A stretch of 20,336 bases of DNA from Nemertoderma westbladi (lineage: Eukaryota > Xenacoelomorpha > Nemertodermatida > Nemertodermatidae), in the NCBI GenBank assembly GCA_032718475.1, contig JAUCBJ010003750.1, positions 1 to 20,336 on the forward strand, in the 5' to 3' direction. Shown here one piece after another: positions 8,306-17,879 of this stretch; positions within the stretch are counted from its first letter, which is position 1, and the number at the start of each line of letters is the position of its first letter. Below the pieces are notes generated by a model. It ran no database searches and was not told the DNA's origin. It saw nothing but the letters and a program-made list of their open reading frames with translations. Made by a program: the position numbers and the translations under genes.

Positions 8306-8575
8306 TTATTTGAACGTGGTATACCCATATTTTTATTGCGTGTTCTCGTGTTTTGGTACACAAACCAATCAATGCACATTAGATGGTCTGGTACCTTGTC
8401 TCAACAATTTATGTGCAGTAACGGGGTGCGGCAAGGTAGCATATTAAGCCCGAAATTATTTAACATTTTCATCGACCGGTTGAGTATTGACCTCACCAAT
8501 ACTGAGGTAGGATGTTCCTTTGACGGTACTTGTGTCAATCACCTTTACTACTGTATGCTGACGATCTGGTTTTAA
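8306..8575 (+). pseudogene. LINE RT middle segment after in-frame stop
   Basis: Same frame as the preceding segment, resuming right after TGA 8303-8305 (LFERGIPIF). It carries the RT block NGVRQGSILSPKLFNIFIDRLS, in which GVRQGSxLSP is the conserved thumb-side motif. The frame fails at the active site: after VNHL the sequence reads out of frame, and the YADD box is found one frame over, about 5 bases downstream. A stop follows at 8573-8575. Confidence 0.8.
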
Positions 8576-9237
8576 TTACAACGACTCCTACTTCCTTACA
8601 GCTTCTTTTAGATATCTGTGTGAAATTTGCACACATCAACTTCATTAGCTTTAATCCTAAAAAGTCGAAGTGTCTTATTATACGCAGCAAAACTCTCAGT
8701 GGCTTTGGGGAAGGCAGGATTTTCATATTAGATGGTAAGGTCTTAGAAGTAGTTCAAAAGTTTAAGTACCTTGGACATATAATAACAAGTGACTTTTGTG
8801 ATGACGATGACATCAAGGCGCAGACAAGGAAGTTTTATTCGCGTGCAAACCAATTAATTCGTAAGTTCAGTGGGTGCTCCGATAATGTAAAAATACAACT
8901 CTTTTCTAGTTATTGTTCATCCGTTTATTGTAATGCCCTCTGGGCTGACGGTTATTACACACGTAACGTATTTAATAAACTTTGTATAGCACTAAATAAA
9001 TCGGTTAGGAAGTTATTTGGTTTTAAATTGTATGAGAGTATTACGGACACTCATCTCAGTGCCAGTTATATGTTAATGTCACTTAGGATTAATTCAATTA
9101 ATCATATTCATCGCTTTGCCTTACATAGTCTGTTTTTTAGAGTCAGGAATTCTAATAACTCAATTTTGTCACTTGTACATTCTGTTTGCATGCCTCAATC
9201 AATGCTTTTTAAAACGTATAACCGCCTCCGTCTGTAA
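8530..9237 (+). pseudogene. LINE RT catalytic box and C-terminal domain
   Basis: The useful part begins at LLYADDLVLITTTP, holding the two catalytic aspartates of YADD. It is followed by FNPKKSKCLII (primer-grip side), FKYLGHIITSDF, and a long C-terminal region (CSSVYCNALWADGY, LNKSVRKLFGF) typical of CR1-like LINEs. Stop TAA at 9235-9237. The preceding 20 codons of this frame are not homologous and only exist because of the frameshift. This is the longest undamaged piece of the element. Confidence 0.8.
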
Positions 9238-9245
9238 TTAGATAG

Positions 9246-9270
9246 TTATTTATTTATTTATTTATTTTTA
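9246..9270 (+). repeat. TTTA microsatellite in LINE 3' UTR
   Basis: About six TTTA units shortly after the LINE stop codon. Confidence 0.85.
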
Positions 9271-9486
9271 AACAACTTGACGTATTTTATTGGATAATAT
9301 ATTTCACGTTTTTATTAACAAGTCTATGTGAATTGATGATGATAATATTGTGATTTTATTGACTCTATATATTTTTTAAGTAAGCAGTATCAGGTACAAC
9401 AATATCAATTTTTTACTAATGTGCTATAATTATGTAGGCTATGTCATTTATGATGAATACAAAAACGATTATTATTATTATCGTAA

Positions 9487-9937
9487 ATCAACCAACAAAC
9501 GGTACGTGACACTTACCCTATATCGAATATAGACGACATCACAGAATAATTTCGTGGATGCACAGTTTTCACCAAAATTGACCAGCTGGAAAAAGTATTC
9601 TAACAAATTTCAATGACTTCCGCTGATATTCAAAAAAAGCTATAACAACACCTTTCGTTCTATTTTGTTTTAACATAATGCCTTTTGGTCTAAAAAAAAA
9701 AAGGGGAGGCAAACGTTTCAAAGATTAATTGATACAACTTTGTGGTAAATAAAATGTGCTGTTGGTTTTGGTTATGTAGACAACATACTAATAGGCTGTC
9801 CAGCATTACGTTGATGTTGAGCGCGTACTGGAACGACTCTCTACATATGGTTTGACACCAATAAATATAAATCTGTGTTCTTCGCTCCTGAAGTTAAATT
9901 TATTGGTTGCATAATTTGCAAAAATAGTGTTCGACCT
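9487..9937 (+). pseudogene. Ty3/Gypsy reverse transcriptase relic
   Basis: Read across several frames, the Ty3/Gypsy RT landmarks occur in order. QQTVRDTYPISNIDD is at about 9493, with TAA at 9547. TVFTKIDQLEKVF at 9562 corresponds to the FxKxDL block and is followed by TAA at 9601. Next come FNIMPFGLK at 9669, QTFQRLIDTTLW at 9710 and YVDNIL at 9773, where the second catalytic Asp of YxDD is Asn. VERVLERLSTYGLTP and FFAPEVKFIG close the series, ending near 9937. Three or more frameshifts, three stops and an 11-A run mark it as long dead. It starts where the LINE tail ends. No RNase H or integrase was recognised downstream. Confidence 0.75.
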
Positions 9938-10270
9938 GTTTTGCAGTCAGCTGTCTATTAATATCAATACTCACTCCCTCGGTATTCGTGTAGAAAAGAG
10001 AATTTACAGTTTAAATATTACCGCATTCGAATATTATTATCTGTTAAAAAACCACAAGGTAATACATCTGTTTGTACTGTAGTGTAAATTCGCAACACTT
10101 AATAGAGGTGAAGATGAGAGATAATGATCAGTTAGTAATTTTAGTGTGATTAATAGGTACTTGTTTCAGCAATATTAAAACAAATGCTTTTTCGAATTTC
10201 ATGTTGAGTAGCAAATTACAATGGTGTATTGTAAACTACTAGGATCGGCATGCTGTATTGCAGCTGAATT
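9938..10270. other. Non-coding AT-rich spacer
   Basis: I see no further Ty3/Gypsy domain and no other feature here. Confidence 0.5.
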
Positions 10271-10291
10271 ATATATGTATATTACATATAT
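10271..10291. other. 9-bp AT hairpin after LINE stop codon
   Basis: ATATATGTA, 3-nt loop TAT, TACATATAT: a perfect inverted repeat beginning two bases beyond the stop codon (10295-10293) of the minus-strand LINE. Confidence 0.6.
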
Positions 10292-10507
10292 ATTAAGAAT
10301 GCTGTGCCGGCTTGTCGACAAAATTGCGCCGCCACAACTCCCTATCACCCATGACATTTGTCATGCCGCATCTTCAAGGTCAGTTTCCTTTAAGATGCGT
10401 CCAGAGAAAGTCATGTTGTGACCACCATGCTTATTCACACCGTGAGGCCGCCATAGCACAAGATTATGCACTGGCTGGTCCTCACCTCGAAAGCAATGTC
10501 CTACAAA

Positions 10508-10786
10508 TCAGAGGCGGCTTTGTTCTAGTGTCGAGCTTGGGGGAATTAATAAGACACCTCCGATGTTATATAGTGTCTGGTTGGAGATGTGTGCATTGTA
10601 CTTGACACACTGAACCCGGAGTAGCATTCTTGTGAATGTGCTATCCAGAGAGTTGGTGTCCTCAGCCGTTAGAGCCCAGCATGGGCTCACATAGAGGAGT
10701 ACTGGAACTACTGCTGCTCTAAATAATCGGACCTTAAGTTTTCGATGAATTCTATGTGACATCCAAATCCTGGAAAGCCCATTCAA
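10508..10786 (-). pseudogene. LINE 2 C-terminal domain
   Basis: Contains IWMSHRIHRKLKVRLFRA, VPVLLYVSPCWALTAEDTN and FTRMLLRVQCVKYNAHI, the conserved region after the RT in this LINE group (usual form VxxVLLYGxExWTLT). A stop near 10540 breaks the homology, which continues as FVGHCFRGEDQPVHN and beyond to 10293. It follows the damaged RT after about 380 bp of recognisable but frameshifted sequence. Confidence 0.75.
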
Positions 10787-11171
10787 GGTTGCCCTTTCCT
10801 TTCCCTTGCGTATTCGAAGGTCCTCACATCACTTCCGGATCTATGCTTCCAGGTAACAGAAGTCGTCCACATGCTCAAGCATACCATCATTTAAGCTTAT
10901 GCTCTGCTCATCCGGCCAAAGACTTGCTGGGGACTTTCAAAGGTAACTGTCAAAATGTTGGTCTTTTTGGAGTTAATAAAAATACCAATTCCTATTACCA
11001 TACCAATACCTATTCTAATGAGCTGAGGAGCCGTTGGGATCCCTCTAGTGATTCTGAGAGTATTTCAAAGTCATCCAGCAAAGTCTAGATCAGTTAGGGA
11101 CTTAGCAGGATTTCCTCGACTTCTGGAGCCATTAGGTGGAGTTACACTCACCACGTCATCATTATGATGAT

Positions 11172-11567
11172 CTAAGGACATGCGTAGACTCCCTGAAGGA
11201 CTGCCCATAACACTTCATATGGTTCTGTGTCACCGTCAGCAGTAGACACAAATGTCGTTGAACCATCGTATACTGATCTGATTGCTGCAATCATTTCATC
11301 AGAAATCCCATATAATGAAAGTATGGTGAACATATGTGTGCGAGGGACTGAATTAAAGGCCTTGAAGAAGTCAACAAAGGTAACAGCCAGATGCCTGTCA
11401 TTCTTTTTTGATAACACTTCCATTATCCTTCTAAGTGCCAAAATGGGCTCCATGGTCCCACGACCTTTATGGAACCCATTCTGATTTCCACGGAGCAATC
11501 TCTCAATGGGATCCCTGATGCGGTATAATAGAATTCTATTGAAAAGCTTTGCAGCAATCGAGATCAA
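11172..11567 (-). pseudogene. LINE 2 RT fingers/palm
   Basis: RT blocks in order: SIAAKLFNRILLYRI, RGNQNGFHKGRGTM, AVTFVDFFKAFNSV (the first catalytic Asp is present; the usual KAFDSV has Asn for Asp) and VLQGVYACP, where VLQGDTLAP-type sequence is expected. The frame then stops. The catalytic FADD lies beyond the stop, near 11060, and is itself frameshifted: DFAG then a TGA, with EILSESLEGSQRLL resuming in another frame. Confidence 0.8.
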
Positions 11568-11718
11568 TGAGATTCCCCGAAAAGAACCATAGTGTTAGGT
11601 TGTCCTTCTTGGGAACTAGCACCAACTTATTTGTTTTCATTTCTTGTGGGACTCTTGTTGTTCTGTACATTACTACTATGACAGGATAGATGAGCTCTAA
11701 ACACGTATTTTAAAGACC

Positions 11719-12131
11719 TCAGGGGGTCAACTCAAGACCATCTACTCCACTGGCACGATTGGTCTTAATGGTCTTTGCAGCAGGCTTAACTTCTGCAAAG
11801 GAGATATCGCCAATGGGAATATCTGGGAGTACAGACTCAGACACTTTTACTTCTATAAAGTTATCAGGCAATACCCTTTCATTATTGAGGAGCTTTTCAA
11901 AGTGGCCTTCCAACCATTGAGGCGATCGGCTGTTGATTCTCCCTTAACCTTGGTGGTTGGTTGGCTTTTCCGCCCAGTAAGCAAGTTGATTGATTTCCAT
12001 GCCTGGGATGTTTGCCTGCTGTCGTAGGCATCATTGATGGCATCAACCTGTTGGTTTATAAACTCCTTTAGATTAACAGAGTACTGCTTGTTCAGGGACC
12101 TAGATGCAGCCTTAACTGCATTCTTAGCCAC
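11719..12131 (-). pseudogene. LINE 2 pre-RT linker and RT start
   Basis: Two overlapping frames belong together. The upstream one (12131-11853) carries AKNAVKAASRSLNKQYSVNL, then INLLTGRKSQPTTKVKGE and DRLNGWK. The downstream one (11913-11719) continues with GHFEKLLNNERVLPDN and KTIKTNRASGVDGLELTP, the 'K-A-x-G-x-D-G' entry block of LINE RTs. A one-base frameshift near 11910 separates them. The function would be the lead-in to the polymerase. Confidence 0.75.
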
Positions 12132-12420
12132 TGTAGTCTGTTTGAGTCAGGACTCTTTCTGCGCCTTATAGAGGTCATTTCGGCACTTCTGAATTTTGTT
12201 GTCAGTCCAGGTTGCCTTTTTCCGGTTTCGAGGGTACACAGGAACTGTTTCTGCAGCTGCTAACTTAACTGCTTATGTGAAGGCAGTATAGCCCTCACAG
12301 TGATCTGCGGCCTCAGAGGTAAGAACCTCATACCTTTTGCTCAGCTGTAGTGTGAAGCTGGATCTCACACTTGGCTGTTGCAAGCATTGCAGTCTTGTAT
12401 AGAGCTCCTGTATTTCCTAC

Positions 12421-12796
12421 GAAACAGAATAATATGGTCTATCTGGTACTTGAAACCTCCTTTGATAAATAACTTATATAACGTAAATAATATAAATGTA
12501 TAACTTTATGAGATGACCAAAACACAGCACAAGCTGCCAATCATCTAAACTCCCGTTCCATATTAATTGATCGTTAAATATGAATTAGAGAATAGCTTTA
12601 ATTTACGAAAACTTTCATACTAATTATTTTGTTCAGGTGATAATCGAAATATTTAGGCTGATGGATTTGAGCCTTTCAGATAAAATACTTGGTACTTGGC
12701 TGCCCGATGCTCCGGACTCCCTTACTGTGTAAGGGACTAAAGGCAGTAAGTAACTACTATTGTGTAGCATTTTGGCTTTCTTAGGGACCATTATTT
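12421..12796. other. Non-coding spacer
   Basis: AT-rich, no coding sequence or repeat recognised. Confidence 0.5.
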
Positions 12797-13153
12797 TGAC
12801 CCACCCAGTTACACATTAATTCCTACAACATACCCTCCCAGTTACACATTAGCTTTTACCACAAACCAACCCAGTTAAACAAGAACTCTTCCCGCACACC
12901 CACCATGTTACACATTAACTCTTACCACACACCCACCCAGTTACACATTAACTCTTACCACACACCCATCCAGTTACACATTAACTCTTACCACAAACTC
13001 TACCAGTTACCGGTACACATTAACTCTTACCACACACCCACCCAGTTACACATAAACTCTTACCACAAACCCACCCAGTTACACATAAACTCTTACCAAA
13101 CACCAACCCAGTTACACATTAACTCTTATCATACACCCATCCAGTTACACATT

Positions 13154-13722
13154 AACTCTTACCACAATCCCACCCAGTTACACATAAATTCTTACCACAC
13201 ACCCACCCAGTTACACATAAACTCTTACCAAACACCCACCCAGTTACACATAAACTCTTACCAAATACCCACCCAGTTACACATTAACTTTTACCACACA
13301 CCAGCAGAGTTACACTATCACTCTTACCACAAACAAACCCAACTACATATTAACTCTTACCACAAACCAACCCAGTTACACATTAACTCTTACCGCAGAC
13401 TCTACCAGTTACCGGTAAACATTAACTCTTACCACAAACCAACCCAGTTACACATTAATTCTTACCACAAACCAACCCTTTTAAACATAAACTCTTACCA
13501 CAATCCCACCCAGTTACACATAAATTCTTACCACACACCCACCCAGTTACACATAAACTCTTACCAAACACCCACCCAGTTACACATAAACTCTTACCAA
13601 ATACCCACCCAGTTACACATTAACTTTTACCACACACCAGCAGAGTTACACTATCACTCTTACCACAAACAAACCCAACTACATATTAACTCTTACCACA
13701 AACCAACCCAGTTACACATTAA
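13154..13722. repeat. Higher-order duplication inside the minisatellite
   Basis: The 233-bp segment 13154-13386 recurs at 13490-13722, offset 336 bp (10 units plus one 6-bp insertion), with no difference that I can see. It includes distinctive units (CACCAGCAGAGTTACACTATC). Confidence 0.85.
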
Positions 13723-14692
13723 TTCTCACTACAAACCAACCCTTTTACACATAAACTCTTACCTCAAACCAACCCAGTTACACAGTAATTCTTACCACAA
13801 ACTCACCCAGTTACACATTAACTCTTACCATACACCCAGCCAGTTCACGTAAACTATTACCACACACCCACCCAGTTACACATACACTCTTACCACAAAC
13901 CAACCTAGTTACACATTAACTCTTACCACAAACCAAACCAATTACACATTAACTCTTACCATAAACCAATCCAGTTACACATTAAATCTTACCATAAACC
14001 AACCCAGATACACATAAACTCTTACCACACACCAACTCAGTTACACATAAACTCTAACCACAAACCCACCCAGTTAAACATTAACTCTTACCACAAACTC
14101 TACCAGTTACCGGTACACATTAACTCTTACCACACACCCACCCAGTTACACATAAACTCTTACCACAAACCAACCCAGTTAAACATAAACTCTAACCACA
14201 CACCCACCCAGTCACACACAAACTCTTACCACAAATCAACCACGTTACACATTAACACTTACCACAAACTCTACCAGTTACACATTAACTCTTACCACAC
14301 ACCCATCCAGTTACACATAAACTCTTACCACACAACCACCCAGTTACACATAAACTCTTACCACAAACCAACCCAGTTACACATTCACTCTTACCACAAA
14401 CCAAACCAATTACACATTAACTCTTACCATAAACCAACCCAGTTACACATAAACTCTTACCACAAACCAACTCAGTTACACATAGACTCTTACCACAAAC
14501 CAACCCAGATACACATTAACTCTTACCACTAACTTTACAAGTTACACATGAACTCTTACCACAAACCAACCCAGTTACACATTAACTCTTACCACAAACT
14601 CTACCTGTTACACATTAACACTTACCACAAACCCACCCAGTTTCACATAAACTCTTACCACAAACAAACCCAACTACACATTAATTATTACA

Positions 14693-15165
14693 ACAAACAA
14701 ACCCAACTTCACATAAACACTTACCACAAACCAACCCAGTTACACATTAACTCCTACCACAAACTCTACCAGTTACACACTAACTCTTACCACAAACCAA
14801 CCCAGTTACACATCAACTCTACCCTAACTCTACCCATTAACTCTTACTACAAACCCACCCAGTTTCACATAAACTCTTACCACAAACAAACAGTTACACA
14901 TTAACTCTTACCACAAACTCTACCAGTTACACATTAACTCTTACCACAAACCAACCCAGTTACACATAAACACTTACCACAAACCAACCCAGTTACACAT
15001 AAACTCTTACCACAAACAAACCCAACTTCACATTAACTCTTACGACAAACAAACCCAACTTCACATAAACACTTACCACAAACCAACCCAGTTACACATT
15101 AACTCCTACCACAAACTCTACCAGTTACACACTAACTCTTACCACAAACCAACCCAGTTACACAT
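14693..15165. repeat. Second higher-order duplication in the minisatellite
   Basis: The 121-bp segment 14693-14813 recurs at 15045-15165, offset 352 bp, with no difference that I can see. Confidence 0.8.
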
Positions 15166-15387
15166 AAACACTTACCACAAACCAACCAACCCAGTTACAC
15201 ATTAACTCTTACGACAAACAAGCCCAAGTACACATTAACTCTTACCACAAACAAACCCAACTACACATTAACTCTTACCACAAACCAACCTAGTTACACA
15301 TTAACTCCTTACCACAAATTAACCCAGTTACCCCCAGTTACCCAGTGGGGGGTGATATAACAAAAAACATTTCCGACGACAAACACA

Positions 15388-15393
15388 TTTATT
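15388..15393 (-). promoter_or_regulatory. Poly(A) signal AATAAA
   Basis: Minus-strand AATAAA followed at once by a GT-rich TGTGTTTGTCGTCGG, the expected layout of a cleavage and polyadenylation site. It lies 243 bp beyond the stop codon of the exon at 15846-15636. Cleavage would fall at about 15358-15378, at the edge of the minisatellite. Confidence 0.55.
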
Positions 15394-15635
15394 TCTCAAA
15401 GAAGCTAAAATATAGGTACTTAGCGATAGGGTACAAACACACAAACAAAGATTTTATATTTAATAACTTAATAAACATCTAAACTGACAAACATTAATAA
15501 TAAACGAAACATTATAAAGTCGTTGTTTTTAGTCAACAAATATCAAATCAATAATGCAGCAACTGGTTAGTTTAGCTCGATTGATGAATCGCATTATGTA
15601 ATATGAACAGACAGAATATCACAACAAATATTATG

Positions 15636-15846
15636 TCATACTTCGAGATCCTTGCAAATATCATTTGGTAAACATGGTGATCGCGTGAATTCAGTTAATG
15701 GATTTCTGTGTTGGTTATGTTTATTATATATTGTCGGTTTCTTTCCGAAGTTCTGCCATCGACCACTTTGCGAAGAAGTTCTAGAGTTGCGTTCAGAAGA
15801 TTCCAGAGTATTCGAGCGAGAATAGAACCCGTTTGATTTGGAACAT
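15636..15846 (-). CDS. Putative 3'-terminal exon of an unidentified host gene
   Basis: A minus-strand acceptor of textbook quality (nine T, C, TTTCACAG) at 15847 opens a 211-nt coding segment ending in TGA at 15638-15636. A 3' UTR with an AATAAA signal at 15393-15388 follows. The 69 complete codons give a Ser/Asn/Arg-rich, basic, probably disordered tail (CSKSNGFYSRSNTLESSERN at its start, CLPNDICKDLEV at its end). The exon starts in phase 2, the first base completing a codon. I recognise no domain. The nearest upstream donor with matching phase is at 16376 (next entries). It could instead be a chance open frame, but acceptor, stop and poly(A) signal in the right order argue for a real gene end. 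Confidence 0.45.
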
Positions 15847-16376
15847 CTGTGAAAGAAAAAAAAATGTTGAAATTTATACTTAATTAAATAATTGTAGTAA
15901 CCAATCAATTATGCTTTCCAGTTACTGTATGTCTGAACGCCAATATATCAAGTCAGACATTGTTAAATTTGGTATGTTTGTAGTAGAGGAATAGTCTATT
16001 AAGGTTAGCCAGTTTCAGAGTGGGGTGAGGCTATTTCAGTAGCTTTGTTGTAGTTGTGCTCAGTTGAAGTATTGATTGATTAGTAGTACCGGTATCATAC
16101 ATACTGCTGTTAGTTTTTTAGTTATTGACATTCATTAGATTCAGTTTCAGACCTACTGTATGCATTAATTACTTTAAGATGATTAATAACATTTGAACCA
16201 CTGCATAAACATTGCAGATAGTGGCGCACCAAGTGAAATAATGTATAGTTTATTGTTTTGATTAGAAAATACCGCCACTGTAACCTGCTTCTTTCCCTTA
16301 CCGATAATGTTTTTAAATAAATTAAATTAATTTTTCAAACCCACTAAAATATATTTTGTGTTTGCGGTCATTTTAC
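15847..16376 (-). other. Possible intron
   Basis: 530 bp beginning GTAAAA (16376) and ending TTTCACAG (15847) on the minus strand; no coding content seen. The donor is weak because the preceding base is C. Confidence 0.25.
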
Positions 16377-16665
16377 GCCATTAGCCGGCCGACCTCTCTG
16401 GGGGCAGAACGAGAACGATCGAAGGAGTGCGAACTGCTGGATGCCACCCAAAACGCAGGAGTTGCCGCGAATACGCATGGAGTCACGCCTCTCCACCGGA
16501 ACTTCCGCAAGGTGTACGATGAGGAGTTTAGCCTCGGCACCAGCGGTGTGAAGGCCATCCGACAATCTTCACATACCCACTGGAAATGTTCCTTCTTCTT
16601 GTGCGCCCGTTGCTCGAGGAGGGATTCCGACCGGTGTTTGTATGTACGAGGTAGCGTTACATGCT
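16377..16665 (-). other. GC-rich open island, possible exon
   Basis: A GC-rich stretch in AT-rich surroundings, open on both strands. Minus strand: about 96 codons with HKKKEHFQWVCEDCRMAF, a CxxC pair in a basic setting, ending ATG-GC at a possible donor (16376). Its two leftover bases match the phase of the terminal exon. Plus strand: 105 codons (16356-16673) with LLDATQNAGVAANTHGVTPL and CSFFLCARC. GC-rich third positions on both strands make the coding strand undecidable by eye, and I recognise neither product. An acceptor AG could be at 16580 (TTTCCAG) or further upstream. Confidence 0.3.
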
Positions 16666-17860
16666 ATGTATAAGTTGCAGCTCATTAACTCAACCACCTA
16701 TACTGCATATATCGAATGAAGGAATGTTTAATATGTTCATGGTAACTTAATGTGTTAATACACTATGTTCCAGGACATGGCTAAACATTATTATAATTTG
16801 CTGAGTTCAGCAAACACAACAACATCAATGGGGATTCGCTCTTCACTTCATTTTAAACTAATTACGGCGTGGATGAACTAGAATGTGATTAATATGGATG
16901 GATACTTCGAGCCATATTGGTTCCCGTAATGTGATTTACGGTAGAACTGAATTTTATGACTTTGATCAACAGTTTTTGAAATGAAATTCCGTGATGCTAA
17001 ATTGGCTCTATGTTTGCTCCTCTGAAAATGCCTTCTTTGTATGCAGAGGTGCAACCACCATTGGGCAATCCACTAAACGGCAGCCGGAAAGCTAGGCTAT
17101 TGATTGAATGACTAAACGCGGGAGTAGAAAAAAGTATTATTTATTACCTGGGAAAAAGTAGAATAGTTTCATTATTCTCGTGGTATACTACTTACTGCTA
17201 GCGGGAATTAACCCTAACGCTACTTTATACAACTTTATTGGCACGGGGGGTGGGGGGGGGGGGTGGGTCTAGTCAGTCATATTAGACATTTTTTATATCT
17301 TGACTCAACAATTTCAATTTTAATGGTATAAGGGTTTTCGAGGTCGCTGATCACGATAAACTTGTTAAACATATTTTTCTGGCAATACATGCATATTTTT
17401 TGGTGCTATTTTGGTAATTGCGGAACAGGAAAGCCTCGGCTGCGCCTCGGCTAGTTCCTGTTCCTCGGGTTAAAATATCCGGAAAAATAACAAAATAACA
17501 GGGTAATAATATACGTTGTTATAATTTGTTATATGTTTGTTATGTTGTTTTTTATATGTAATTGTATTCTTAAATAAGTAGTAGTTGCTAAATTCTTTAA
17601 TAAAAGGAAGAACGATATAGTGTTACAAAATAAATTGAACTGCAGTATCCAAATATGGTACTAGTCAACTCATGATAATGCCTTACTCAATGTTAAATAA
17701 TGGAATGTTTTGTAGTATTTTTTATTTAAAGTGGGACGGGGGGGGGGGGGGGGGGGGGTACTTGCTTTCAAATTGTTTTTTATAATTTTTTCTATTTTCA
17801 TCTAGGGACGATTTTTATCAAGATTCCAAATATGACCAACCGTTTAACAAGATCTGTCTT
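16666..17860. other. Non-coding region with poly-G tracts
   Basis: No gene recognised. Contains a G12 run at 17252-17263 within a longer G-rich patch (17245-17267), a G21 run at 17738-17758, the hairpin at 17422-17464, and a GGGTTTTC...CTGATCACGA segment (about 17330-17357) related to the duplication at 5381-5625. Confidence 0.5.
17422..17464. other. 10-bp perfect hairpin with internal direct repeat
   Basis: Arms GGAACAGGAA (17422-17431) and TTCCTGTTCC (17455-17464). The 23-nt loop contains GCCTCGGCT twice in tandem, separated by GC. It is GC-rich in AT-rich surroundings. Confidence 0.75.
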
Positions 17861-17879
17861 CCTTCTCGAGATATGGTAG

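Larger units (their letters stand above)
6641..9486 (+). mobile_element. CR1/L2/Jockey-like LINE, 5'-truncated
   Basis: Ordered remnants of APE-type endonuclease, linker, reverse transcriptase and C-terminal region on the plus strand. They are followed by an AT-rich 3' UTR with a TTTA microsatellite (9246-9270) and a terminal ATGAATACAAAAACG then (ATT)n at about 9453-9482, a tail typical of this LINE group. The 5' end is missing and replaced by the tandem array. One frameshift near 7430, a TGA at 8303 and one frameshift near 8545 disable it. The clade is inferred from motif style and is not certain. Confidence 0.8.
10293..12420 (-). mobile_element. Second LINE, different lineage, decayed and 5'-truncated
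   Basis: A continuous minus-strand LINE copy much longer than its open frames. From 12420 downwards: a pre-RT region (FTLQLSKRYEVLTSEAADHC, then RKKATWTDNKIQKCRNDLYK), a helical linker, an RT domain and a C-terminal domain ending with ELWRRNFVDKPAQHS and TAA at 10295-10293. No endonuclease is visible upstream of about 12420. The RT style (QNGFHKGRGTMEPILALRRI) differs from the plus-strand LINE, so it is a separate family. Several stops and frameshifts (for example near 12155, 11910, 11060 and 10540) show an old, inactive copy. Confidence 0.75.
12797..15345. repeat. 33-bp minisatellite, about 77 copies
   Basis: The unit joins CAGTTACACATTAACTCT to TACCACAAACCAACC, 33 bp; a typical copy is 13369-13401. 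The plus strand is almost G-free (one G per unit). Frequent variants are ATT/ATA, CCA/CCC and CTCTACC replacing CCAACCC. A 6-bp insertion creating ACCGGT occurs at 13009, 13411 and 14109, always after CTCTACCAGTT. The array fades into short CCCAGTTAC units at about 15330-15345. It is stop-free in one frame for 12905-13852, encoding repeated QLHINSYHKPT, because the unit is 11 codons long. I regard it as satellite DNA. Confidence 0.95.

Noticed and set aside
12905-13852. 315-codon open frame in the 33-bp array as a repeat-protein gene
   Set aside because: A stop-free 33-bp unit is automatically open in one frame. The frame breaks further along the array, and there is no promoter, flanking exon or non-repeat domain. 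Kept only as a finding.
12797-15345. CRISPR array
   Set aside because: The 33-bp units are directly adjacent and the variation is spread over the unit; there are no repeat/spacer alternations.
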